DNA from: Bacteroidales bacterium
GTDB lineage: Bacteria > Bacteroidota > Bacteroidia > Bacteroidales > NBLH01
Assembly (NCBI GenBank): GCA_021647685.1
Contig: JAKIUH010000195.1
Span: forward strand, 1-8,021
Length of the DNA stretch: 8,021 nucleotides
Direction: 5' to 3'
Shown: positions 1 through 7,045 of the stretch, piece by piece
Layout of the letters: every line of letters starts with the position of its first letter
How positions within the stretch are numbered: position 1 is the first letter of the stretch
Program-made: the position numbers and the translations under genes
The notes under the pieces: generated by a model
Told to the model about the DNA's origin: nothing
Databases searched by the model: none
The model's input: the letters and a program-made list of their open reading frames with translations, nothing else

Positions 1-195
1 GTAGATTTTGCGGGAAGAATAGTGTATGACGAAAATGGTGTTGAAACCTTTAACTTTGGGAAAAATAAAGGAGTACCTGTAGAAAAAGTATTACGCGAAC
101 AACCGGGTTATTATGGCTGGATGATGAACAGCGAATTTCCGCTATACACAAAAAAAGTACTCACACAATTAAAACTTAATTTAATGAGTAAATAA
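1..195 (+). CDS. C-terminal end of a DnaQ-like 3'-5' exonuclease (partial, 5' end outside window)
   Basis: Frame 1 is open from the window edge to TAA at 193-195 and gives 64 residues. The tail contains VDFAGRIVYDENGVE, then FNFGKNKGVPVEKVL, then EQPGYYGWMMNSEFPLYTKK. From memory, a 'FGKxKGxPV...YYxWMMxxxFPxxTK' tail is typical of the C-terminal extension of Bacteroidota 3'-5' exonucleases of the DNA polymerase III epsilon (DnaQ/RNase T) superfamily. The catalytic DEDD exonuclease domain would lie upstream of the window, so activity cannot be judged. Expected role: removal of 3' nucleotides in DNA repair or proofreading, in the cytoplasm. The gene ends normally and a terminator-like hairpin follows about 70 bp later. 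Identification rests on the tail only. Confidence 0.75.
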   Translation, partial: VDFAGRIVYDENGVETFNFGKNKGVPVEKVLREQPGYYGWMMNSEFPLYTKKVLTQLKLNLMSK

Positions 196-265
196 TTGCC
201 CGGGTAAAGAAGTTTTTAACAGATGTTCCTTAATATTAATGGATTAATCAACTTTTTTTATTATT

Positions 266-293
266 GCGAAATCGTAGTTCTTCGCTTTTTTTT
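266..293 (+). terminator. Weak intrinsic terminator after the exonuclease gene
   Basis: A 5-bp stem GCGAA (266-270) / TTCGC (281-285) with a 10-nt loop is followed directly by eight T (286-293). It lies 70 bp after the exonuclease stop and points the right way. The stem is short, so strength is uncertain. Confidence 0.45.
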
Positions 294-351
294 ATTTCTT
301 TTACAAAAATATTCAAAAGAGTATTTTTAACGGTAATCGAGTTGTATAAAT

Positions 352-370
352 AAACCCTGATTAGGGCTTT
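352..370. repeat. Small symmetric hairpin in the 196-414 gap
   Basis: CCCT (355-358) and AGGG (363-366) pair around the 4-nt loop GATT, with flanking AAA and TTT that could extend the stem past one unpaired C (367). It could be a weak bidirectional terminator or part of the leader of the decayed gene starting at 415. Apart from this hairpin and the one at 266-293, I see nothing coding or structured in 196-414. Confidence 0.25.
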
Positions 371-414
371 ATTACCAGATGGTGTATTTGTTGTGATAGT
401 TTTAAAAAATCTTA

Positions 415-579
415 ATGGATTCTAGGACAGAGTACAAAGGTAAATTAAACCCAATATCCCTTAACTTTCCTGACGAAAGGGAGAGAGAATATCGAAGTTA
501 TTTTTTCGATAGTTCAATAAAAATATAAAGATTTGCAATAATTGTTGTTTCCGTAATTTATATCTTTTTTGGATATTTA
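415..579 (+). pseudogene. Decayed 5' fragment of a membrane signalling protein (adenylate-cyclase-type N-terminus)
   Basis: An ATG at 415 opens a 37-codon frame containing LNFPDEREREYRSYFFDSSI, ended by TAA at 526-528. The same frame reads on beyond the stop as RFAIIVVSVIYIFFGYL, a hydrophobic stretch ending near 579, and then becomes antisense to the neighbouring minus-strand gene. The pattern 'F-acidic-E-x-EYR-x-Y-...-IK-x-RxA-hydrophobic-Y-x-FGYL' matches, from memory, the start of Bacteroidota multi-spanning membrane proteins that carry class III adenylate cyclase or other output domains. Only a charged leader and the first membrane segment remain; no catalytic domain is present. The stop could come from a CAA-to-TAA change. 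Likely non-functional. The family assignment is recall, not a database match. Confidence 0.5.
465..511. repeat. Two adjacent inverted repeats inside the decayed gene fragment
   Basis: CTTTC (465-469) / GAAAG (475-479) has a 5-nt loop. TATCGAA (490-496) / TTCGATA (505-511) has an 8-nt loop. Neither is followed by a T-tract on either strand, so they are not convincing terminators for the minus-strand gene ending at 558. They fall within reading-frame remnant sequence and may be chance. Confidence 0.25.
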
Positions 580-2567
580 GGTGAGAAACGTAATGTTCTG
601 CCGCCTTCTACAATTTGTTTTCCCAAACCAAGGCAAATATTTGCCACCCCATCTTCCGGTTTTTCCGGTTCGATAGGGTAAAAATTTACCGAACGAACTA
701 CTCCTGAAAGTGTCGGGTAATATTTATCGCCATATTTTGAGCCGCATACTTCTTGTAAAATAATACTCATTTTTTCTTCATCAATAACATTGCTTGTTAC
801 CCGCATATAGGATTTGCTTGATTTATAGTAAACAGAGGCGTAAACAGCTTTAATACCATCGGTGAGCATTTTCATCATTTGCTCTTGATTATCTGTATTA
901 GGAATCATATAGGTTGAATAAACTCCTGCAAAAGGCTGGTAGTGAGAATCTTCTAAAAGACTTGATGAGCGAATGGCAATTGGACTGTGCGTTACTTTCA
1001 GAAAAGCTTTTAGGTCGCGTACTGTTCTGTCTGGCATTTTTGCTGCTATGAATTTTTGTAAAATTTCTTCATCCTCGGAATCAGATAATGCAAAGGGTAG
1101 GAGGTTATTTTGCTCAATAAATTCATCAAAAACTTGTGAGGTAAGTACTACAGTTCTTGGAATTGAGATGACTACATTATCAAATTCATCTAATCCTTGA
1201 TTTTTTTTAATTAATGAATCCAAAAAAGCCAGACCGCGTGCTTTACCTCCAATAGAGCCGTTGCCTATTCGTGTAAAATTTAAGTACTCATCGTAAGTTG
1301 CTCTGTAAAATTTGGCAATTACACCGCGCCCTTTGTTTAAACGAAAATAAGAAATAGCATCGTGTAAAAAGTTTCGGGCATGATCAAGGTCTTTAAAATC
1401 TTCTTTGCTTAGATATTTGAATAATTCGGCAAGTGGGAAAAGTGCCCTTGCGTTTAACCATTTTGAAAAATGATTGCGTGAAATATGGTATTCAAATGAG
1501 ATGTCAGGAATATTGTAAAGGTTTTGTTGCAAAGATTTTAAATCAGGCACCCTTAAAACTTCTTCTCCGGTTTCAGGGTTTCTGAAAACAAAATCGCCAA
1601 AAGCAAAATATTCATTAATAAAATTACGTAACTCTCTTGCCAGATTTTTTGAATTTTTATGTATGAAGCCCACTTTTATTTCTTTGGCAATTTTATAATT
1701 ATCTGCATCAGATGATTGAAGAAGTAGTGGCAAATAAGGTGCATCTTCTTTAATACGTTTAAATAAACGGATGCCGGCAGCTTTATCTCTTTTTCCACGT
1801 CGTTTGTAACTAACATCGGATATTACTCCAAGTAGGTTTCTTTTGTATTTATTGTAAAGATGACGTGCTTCTTCGTAGTTACGGGCTAAAAGTATTTTTG
1901 GGCGTCCGCGTAAACGCAGCATTTTTTGATGCTCGTTTAAACCTTCTGCCATAAATTTTTGCGATTGCTTGAAAATAATTTTATAGATATTGGGCAAATA
2001 GCTTGAATAAAACCTGACTGAATCTTCAACCAACAGAATGGTTTGTACTCCTACTTGTTTTACATCATAGGAAACATTCATTTTGTCTTCGATTAATTTA
2101 ATGATAGCCAGTAAAATATCAGCATTTCCCAGCCAGCAAAATACATAGTCGATACTGCTTAGGTCTTCTTTTTCGAGTGTTTTTGTAACTTCGCGTGAAA
2201 AGGGTGTTAAAACAACAATCGGTATTTGTGGGTGTCGTTTTTTAATTCTTTTGGCTAATTCAAAGGGTGCCAGTTCGCCAACGGATAACATTTCGATTAC
2301 TAAATCGATATCTTGTTTGCGCAATGCATTAAATGCTTGCGATGCTGAGGATACATGTATGAATTGTGGCGGATAGCGGAGGTTTAATGCTACGTATTCG
2401 TTAAAGATTTGTTCGTCTATGCGTCCGTCTTCTTCGAGCATGAATGCATCGTAATTACTGCAAATTAGCAATACTTTATGTATTCTTTTTTGCATTAATT
2501 TATCGAAATTAATATCGGGAAATTGAAATTTTCGTGTATTTATCAGGTTTAGTTTTTTTTCTTTCAT
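558..2567 (-). CDS. Pseudo-receiver/receiver/PPDK_N ATP-grasp protein, C-terminally truncated
   Basis: 669 residues, aligning by eye with residues about 318-958 of the larger paralogue at 2958-6800. Order: a receiver-like fold at about 28-165 with Met93 where the phospho-acceptor Asp should be; a receiver at about 174-320 with ED (181-182), acceptor Asp251, Ser285/286 and Lys304; a linker; then the start of a PEP/pyruvate-binding ATP-grasp domain (PPDK_N) with GGKARG (440-445), RSSSLLED (533-540) and PFAGVYSTY. The frame ends right after FSPKYPKKI, where the paralogue continues for about 320 more residues. The second ATP-grasp lobe and the C-terminal domain are therefore missing, and phosphotransfer is probably impossible. 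A regulatory role of the receivers could survive. Start ATG 2565-2567 follows an A-rich leader with no clear ribosome binding site. The remaining codons are intact, so the truncation looks recent or the stub is tolerated. Substrate and pathway unknown. Confidence 0.85.
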   Translation of the reverse strand: MKEKKLNLINTRKFQFPDINFDKLMQKRIHKVLLICSNYDAFMLEEDGRIDEQIFNEYVALNLRYPPQFIHVSSASQAFNALRKQDIDLVIEMLSVGELAPFELAKRIKKRHPQIPIVVLTPFSREVTKTLEKEDLSSIDYVFCWLGNADILLAIIKLIEDKMNVSYDVKQVGVQTILLVEDSVRFYSSYLPNIYKIIFKQSQKFMAEGLNEHQKMLRLRGRPKILLARNYEEARHLYNKYKRNLLGVISDVSYKRRGKRDKAAGIRLFKRIKEDAPYLPLLLQSSDADNYKIAKEIKVGFIHKNSKNLARELRNFINEYFAFGDFVFRNPETGEEVLRVPDLKSLQQNLYNIPDISFEYHISRNHFSKWLNARALFPLAELFKYLSKEDFKDLDHARNFLHDAISYFRLNKGRGVIAKFYRATYDEYLNFTRIGNGSIGGKARGLAFLDSLIKKNQGLDEFDNVVISIPRTVVLTSQVFDEFIEQNNLLPFALSDSEDEEILQKFIAAKMPDRTVRDLKAFLKVTHSPIAIRSSSLLEDSHYQPFAGVYSTYMIPNTDNQEQMMKMLTDGIKAVYASVYYKSSKSYMRVTSNVIDEEKMSIILQEVCGSKYGDKYYPTLSGVVRSVNFYPIEPEKPEDGVANICLGLGKQIVEGGRTLRFSPKYPKKI

Positions 2568-2598
2568 TTTGTGATGATTTATTGTATTTAATTTTTTT

Positions 2599-2657
2599 AT
2601 CAGCTGAATTGTTAATATTCCAACTAACGTTAAAATTAGTTGCTGATTATCAGTTGT
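2599..2657. promoter_or_regulatory. Inverted-repeat cluster upstream of the 669-residue gene
   Basis: Within 90 bp upstream of the ATG lie CAACTAA (2621-2627) / TTAGTTG (2636-2642), a 7-bp perfect inverted repeat with an 8-nt spacer, and the 11-nt palindrome CTGATTATCAG (2643-2653), with related ATCAGCTGA near 2599-2607. The placement suits an operator or a leader hairpin. No clear Bacteroidota -33/-7 promoter (TTG / TAnnTTTG) was found here. Function is inferred from position only. Confidence 0.3.
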
Positions 2658-2765
2658 TTATATTTTATTAATTTCTTTCATTAACACTTAATTTTACTTT
2701 TTATATCCCTTCGTTAGCTAAAATATTCAACGGAATTTTTCAGTAGGGGGATTGTGCTTGCACCT

Positions 2766-2910
2766 GTGGCAGGGATTGCAGCGGATAGCCCGCAAAAGTC
2801 AAGCCGCATGCAAAACACGGCAAAAAAGAGCGTAGGAACGGAGCTACTTTTTTGCCGATGTTTTGCCGGCTTTGGCTTTGAGGACTATGAGCGGAAAGCC
2901 CGTTTGCCAC
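2766..2910. repeat. Long imperfect palindrome with paired GCGGAWAGCCCG boxes (dispersed repeat or structured RNA candidate)
   Basis: This stretch is clearly GC-richer than its surroundings. Outer stem: GTGGCA (2766-2771) / TGCCAC (2905-2910). Inside it, two near-identical 12-mers, GCGGATAGCCCG (2781-2792) and GCGGAAAGCCCG (2891-2902), flank a long hairpin. The hairpin has arms 2793-2828 and 2847-2880: AAGCCG/CGGCTT, GCAAAACA/TGTTTTGC and CGGCAAAAAAG/CTTTTTTGCCG, interrupted by a bulged CAT (2807-2809), a bulged A (2858) and a few small defects, with a loop of about 18 nt. From memory, 'GCGGAAAGCCCG' boxes around a variable hairpin recur in many copies in Flavobacteriia and relatives, in intergenic gaps. 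It could be a REP-like mobile palindrome, a transcribed structured RNA, or a read-through hairpin after the 1280-residue gene. Reading frames across it are not credible genes. Confidence 0.7.
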
Positions 2911-2957
2911 CCAAAATATGACAAATGTTATATTATTCCTTAATATCTGCAAACAAA

Positions 2958-5900
2958 TTAGTCTTTTTTCCATTGAATTAATGAAATACGTTTTTTACCA
3001 TCCATTTTTATGCTTAAAGGTTTGGAAAAACGTATGTGTTTAATGTATTTTTTTTGTTCGATTACTTGCTGCTGTGCCAGAATATCCCAGTTTATCAAGC
3101 ATTTATCAGAATGATGCTGAATCGAAAAGTAACCTACATTCATAGAGGTTACGTTATGAAAAAAATGTGAGCCTGCTGATGCATCAAGCGGAAAATCAGC
3201 AAGACTGGTTTCGACAATAATTTTTGCATTGGATATTTGTGTCCAATTTACCGGTATGCCTATCCATGGGTCGCGTGTGCCCCAGCGTCCGGGACCGATG
3301 AGTACGTATTTTTTATTTTCATCACCCATTTTTTTATTAATTTCTTCAATTTCTAATGCTATTTCTTTTGTTTTTGATTTATCAAAAGTGTCTTTATCTA
3401 CATAAACGACATCAGTGATGTTGTCAATTTGTCCGTTGCCCATACCGTTTTCGGTATATAAAATTAAACTGCTGCGGTCAATTTTATCCAAGTCAATTAC
3501 ATAGTCGTCTGCATTGCCTATCAGGGGTTTTATTTGTAGAAGGTAGAAAGTGGCTCTTCGGTCAAAGTCTTTGTTTAAATCAACTGCAAATTCTATTTCT
3601 ACAGGGCTTCCGAGGGCTTCTTTCACAATATCGAGTACCGAACTGATTGTTTCGGATAGCGGGATGTAGTTGTATTTAAGTATGTTTGCAAAATTAACGA
3701 TGCGTGGACCTGCTTTGTCTAAACCGGGCGAAATAATGTCGTTTTCGGGGTCGTAAACGGATGCCGAATGTTTAAGCGTTCCATGCCGTTCTGCATCGTA
3801 AATATCTAATCTTGCAAGACCGGCTTCTTCGCCTTTTAATAAATTAATGGCTTTGTTTGCCAGGTTTACGGCATAAAACTCAACTTGCGAATTTAAAAAT
3901 TGGTCTTTAGGGCTGTTGTTTACCAGTGTCGGATATTTGGGGCAAAAGCGATAGGCTTTTTCGCCGGAAACTACATAAGTTCCTAAACCAATGGCACATA
4001 CTGCAAATCCGTCTTCGGGTTCCATGTGGGCAAAAGGATAATAATTATAAGATTGTGCAGTGCCGCTTATGTGCGGATAATATACTTCATCGTATTGATT
4101 TCCTACTACTTCTTGAATGATTACTGCCATGCGTTCTTCTTCGATTTTATAATTAATTGCATTGATATAATCACGGGAAGTTTTTGAAAAAACAGAGGCG
4201 TAAACCAATTTTATTGCTTGACAAACTTGATGCAGCCTGATTTGCAGGTTTTCGTGCGAGTTGGGTAAAATATAAGTAGCAAAAATACCGGCAAAGGGTT
4301 GCATTAATGAATCTTCAAACAAACCGGATGAGCGTACGGCTAAAGGTTTATGGGTTTGCCTGAGCAATAGTTCCAGTTTTACAATTAATCTTTCGGATAA
4401 AGAAGCATCTAAAAAGCGTTTTTTGATTTTTTCATAGTCGTTTACTTTATAAACCCAGTTACTTAGTTCATTTTTATCTAAAAAAAGTTCAAATTCATCA
4501 ATGCCGATTATTGCGGTTCGTGGAGCACGTAAGTTTATTTTGGGTATAAATTCTGATAAATCAAAACTGTAAAGTAAAGAGTTGATAAAAGCAAGTCCGC
4601 GCCCTTTTCCTCCCAAAGCACCGGATGCTAAAATAGCAATGGTTCCTTCGTCCCAAATTGAGTTTTCGCGAAAATCAACGGTTTTTCCTTTGGTGCGTTC
4701 GTGCATCAGTTCCTCAATTACATTGATGAGGTGGGTGCGCAGATGCTCTATGGAAGGAAAATCGTCAATTTGCAGTGGAGCCAGCAGTTTGGCAATTTGA
4801 ATTTCGCCACGTGCCGTGAGCCATAAGGAAAAATGATTTTTACCGGCATGATAGTTTATTGATTTTTCAGGAATAATTTTTAGTTTTTCTTTAAACTCCT
4901 CTAAATTTTTAGCTTCTTCGTAGCGGTTTCCTTCTTCATCTTTAAAAATGAAATTTCCAAAACCCAGATTGACTTCAATAAAATTACGAATTTCTTGTAA
5001 TAAAGCTTCTGTATTTTTATAGATAAATTTAAGTCCTTGCCGGTTTGCCAATTTTTCATTTTCAATATTTGATGATTGCATTACTATCGGCAAATCCGGA
5101 ATTTGTTTTCGGACATGGCTGATTAGTTGAAAACCGGCATCTTTTGTTAACTTTCCATCTTTTGGAAATTTCACATCACTGATTAGGCAAAGAATATTAT
5201 TTTTATATTTTTCAAAGATTTCTATTGCATGCTCATAATTTGAAGCCAGAAGTACTTTAGGACGCGCACGTAACCGCAGTACTTTATAGAGTTCGTCCAT
5301 TTTACTGACATCATCAATAATTCTTTTGGTTTGGTTAAGTACATTTGTATATAATAAAGGTAGGTATCTTGAATAATAGCGGGCAGAATCTTCTACTAAT
5401 AAAATAATTCGCGAATAGCCGATTTTTGTATCATTTTCTACATTCATTTTGTCTTCGAGTAATTTGGTCATTGTAAAAAATATACGCGAATCACCATTCC
5501 AAACAAAAACATTATCTATATATTTAAGCTCTTGATAATAGGATATATCTGTATTGTTATTGACCAGTAGATAAGTGGGTATGTAGCCAAATTTTTTGTT
5601 GATAAAACGGCTGAGCTTAATGGGCATTTTTTTATCCAATCCGGACATAATGATGATTAAATCAAAATATTTTTGATTTAGTTGTGCAAAGGCTTCATCT
5701 TTTGTTGATACAGCGGTTATTCTTGGAACGGTAGTCAGGTTAAGTTGATAATATTCTCCAAGAATATGGTCGGATATTCTTCCTTCTTTTTCTATGCTAA
5801 AAGCATCGTAAAGACTTGCAAATAAAAGAATTTCTTTAACTTTATAAGGCATTAAATCATGAAAAATATCGCGTGCAAAATTATTTTTATATAAAAAATT

Positions 5901-6800
5901 TCTTACAAAACGTTTTTTCGCAATTTGATCCAGTTGTGTTTCTTTTTTTTCTACATTTTCTTCTTTTTGGTAATTGTTGATGTATTTTGTAATCATGTCT
6001 GCCGCTTTTCTTACCAAATCTTTTTCTTCAAAATTGAAAATGCTGATACTTTTATCAGGCAGTTCTTTTAATAGATTTACGGCAATCATTCCGGTTCCTT
6101 GGATTGTTTCAAAAGGCTCTTTAATGGTCCATTTTGTATTTAACAGCTTGGTTTTAGGAAAATCTTTAGGCGAAGAATAAATTTTATCATTATACAGGAT
6201 ACGTACAATATAATAATCAGGATATTCCATTGATTTTTGGAGTTCAAAAGCAATTTGTTGCAATGTGTTGGAAAGCGGTTTTTGCGATTTAACAATTTCC
6301 TGCATATTACTTAAACAGGATAGTATTTTAAATTTTTCTTTTTGTTGAGAAAGGATTTTATATTGTTTTTTTTGATGGATTTGGGCGCTTAGTGTAATTT
6401 CAATTTCATTTAGATAGGAAGCTATAATTACTGAAGCTTTTTTTATAAAATCACTTTCCTCTTTTGTAAAACTAACGGATTCTTGTTTGCCGGTATAAAA
6501 AACTTCAATAATTGCTTTGTTCCGATAAATGGTTTGGAATGATCGTTCAATTTTAAATTTACTTTTTTGAAAACTACTGCAATCTAAACAATATTTTTCG
6601 CCATCATATTTAATACGGATATTTACATCTTTTTCCGGTAAAAAATATTCCGTTAAAACTGCACATGCTTGTTCCAAAGTTTGTTTTTTTGGGTTTTCTT
6701 CCTTAATGAGTTTGCTAAGTTTGTACAAGCCTGTGTATTCCTTGTTTGCATGGCTTGATTCGCCCAATATATAATTATCAGTATTTTTTATTATAGACAT
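2958..6800 (-). CDS. GAF-GAF-pseudo-receiver-receiver-PPDK_N ATP-grasp signalling protein (full length)
   Basis: 1280 residues, soluble, with no signal peptide or membrane segment. Order: GAF-like domain about 30-135; short coiled linker; second GAF-like domain about 160-278, with a 'YPDYYIVRILYNDKIYSS' core like GAF regions of Bacteroidota kinases; pseudo-receiver about 320-450 with Met385 at the acceptor position; receiver about 463-610 with ED (470-471), Asp542, Ser576/577 and Lys595, and an unusually long first helix region; PPDK_N ATP-grasp about 720-1095 with GGKGRG (730-735), RSSGLFED (823-830), PFAGIFATY, GLGTYVVSG and the closing FYLLQIKPL; then a conserved-looking C-terminal domain about 1100-1270 containing GPGRWGTRDPW and SHFFHN. 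Canonical PEP synthase adds a His swivel and a TIM barrel, both absent, so PEP synthesis is unlikely. Probably a two-component-controlled nucleotide-dependent phosphotransferase or sensor; reaction unknown. It lies upstream of its truncated paralogue, 390 bp apart, and divergent from gdhA. Start ATG at 6798-6800 is the first Met of the frame. Confidence 0.9.
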   Translation of the reverse strand: MSIIKNTDNYILGESSHANKEYTGLYKLSKLIKEENPKKQTLEQACAVLTEYFLPEKDVNIRIKYDGEKYCLDCSSFQKSKFKIERSFQTIYRNKAIIEVFYTGKQESVSFTKEESDFIKKASVIIASYLNEIEITLSAQIHQKKQYKILSQQKEKFKILSCLSNMQEIVKSQKPLSNTLQQIAFELQKSMEYPDYYIVRILYNDKIYSSPKDFPKTKLLNTKWTIKEPFETIQGTGMIAVNLLKELPDKSISIFNFEEKDLVRKAADMITKYINNYQKEENVEKKETQLDQIAKKRFVRNFLYKNNFARDIFHDLMPYKVKEILLFASLYDAFSIEKEGRISDHILGEYYQLNLTTVPRITAVSTKDEAFAQLNQKYFDLIIIMSGLDKKMPIKLSRFINKKFGYIPTYLLVNNNTDISYYQELKYIDNVFVWNGDSRIFFTMTKLLEDKMNVENDTKIGYSRIILLVEDSARYYSRYLPLLYTNVLNQTKRIIDDVSKMDELYKVLRLRARPKVLLASNYEHAIEIFEKYKNNILCLISDVKFPKDGKLTKDAGFQLISHVRKQIPDLPIVMQSSNIENEKLANRQGLKFIYKNTEALLQEIRNFIEVNLGFGNFIFKDEEGNRYEEAKNLEEFKEKLKIIPEKSINYHAGKNHFSLWLTARGEIQIAKLLAPLQIDDFPSIEHLRTHLINVIEELMHERTKGKTVDFRENSIWDEGTIAILASGALGGKGRGLAFINSLLYSFDLSEFIPKINLRAPRTAIIGIDEFELFLDKNELSNWVYKVNDYEKIKKRFLDASLSERLIVKLELLLRQTHKPLAVRSSGLFEDSLMQPFAGIFATYILPNSHENLQIRLHQVCQAIKLVYASVFSKTSRDYINAINYKIEEERMAVIIQEVVGNQYDEVYYPHISGTAQSYNYYPFAHMEPEDGFAVCAIGLGTYVVSGEKAYRFCPKYPTLVNNSPKDQFLNSQVEFYAVNLANKAINLLKGEEAGLARLDIYDAERHGTLKHSASVYDPENDIISPGLDKAGPRIVNFANILKYNYIPLSETISSVLDIVKEALGSPVEIEFAVDLNKDFDRRATFYLLQIKPLIGNADDYVIDLDKIDRSSLILYTENGMGNGQIDNITDVVYVDKDTFDKSKTKEIALEIEEINKKMGDENKKYVLIGPGRWGTRDPWIGIPVNWTQISNAKIIVETSLADFPLDASAGSHFFHNVTSMNVGYFSIQHHSDKCLINWDILAQQQVIEQKKYIKHIRFSKPLSIKMDGKKRISLIQWKKD

Positions 6801-6821
6801 TGTTTATTGGTTAAAGTTTGT

Positions 6822-6835
6822 TAAAGATAAAGATA
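6822..6835 (-). promoter_or_regulatory. Possible -7 elements for the 1280-residue gene
   Basis: On the minus strand TATCTTTA occurs twice, overlapping (complements of 6828-6835 and 6822-6829). Each resembles the Bacteroidota -7 consensus TAnnTTTG with one mismatch and sits about 22-35 bp before the start codon. No good -33 TTG is visible at the usual distance, so the call is weak. Confidence 0.25.
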
Positions 6836-6958
6836 TAAAAATCTTAACGGATGGAAGTAATTAAAAATACTTTTTCTGATTTAAGGTAATATAATCCATA
6901 AAAAAATTACTGTTTTTTTAAAGCACAAAAACTAACAATTTTACAAAATAAAAATGAA

Positions 6959-6973
6959 AAACAGGGACTGTTT
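6959..6973. repeat. Short inverted repeat in the divergent promoter gap
   Basis: AAACAG (6959-6964) and CTGTTT (6968-6973) are perfect 6-bp arms around GGA, roughly midway between the two divergent starts. It could be a small operator or chance in AT-rich DNA. Confidence 0.25.
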
Positions 6974-7045
6974 ATGTATAAATAATTATCTGTTATTCAA
7001 CATCTTAATTGTAAGTTGCTAAAATATTGAAGATTAAGCTAAAAC

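Noticed and set aside
208..315. 35-codon plus-strand frame starting near 223
   Set aside because: Low-complexity hydrophobic product running through the terminator hairpin; no support as a gene.
435..442. Perfect minus-strand TACCTTTG (TAnnTTTG promoter box)
   Set aside because: No -33 element at the usual distance, no minus-strand gene below it, and it falls in the coding frame of the remnant starting at 415.
196..557. Insertion sequence end or insertion as the cause of the truncation at 558
   Set aside because: No transposase fragment, no terminal inverted repeat and no target duplication seen. The facing gene remnant is better explained by a deletion.
973..1200. 75-codon plus-strand frame
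   Set aside because: Antisense to the PPDK_N motifs of the 669-residue gene.
2810..2866. Intrinsic terminator for the 1280-residue gene
   Set aside because: The stem is strong but its T/A tracts are inside the arms and no T-run follows on the minus strand. Read-through attenuation is possible but not shown.
2740..2973. 77-codon minus-strand reading frame
   Set aside because: It lies across the palindromic repeat and the end of the 1280-residue gene. Its composition comes from the repeat and it has no recognisable protein pattern.
3926..6180. Plus-strand frames at 3926-4120, 4582-4800 and 5974-6180
   Set aside because: All are antisense to conserved domains of the 1280-residue protein and show no protein-like motifs.
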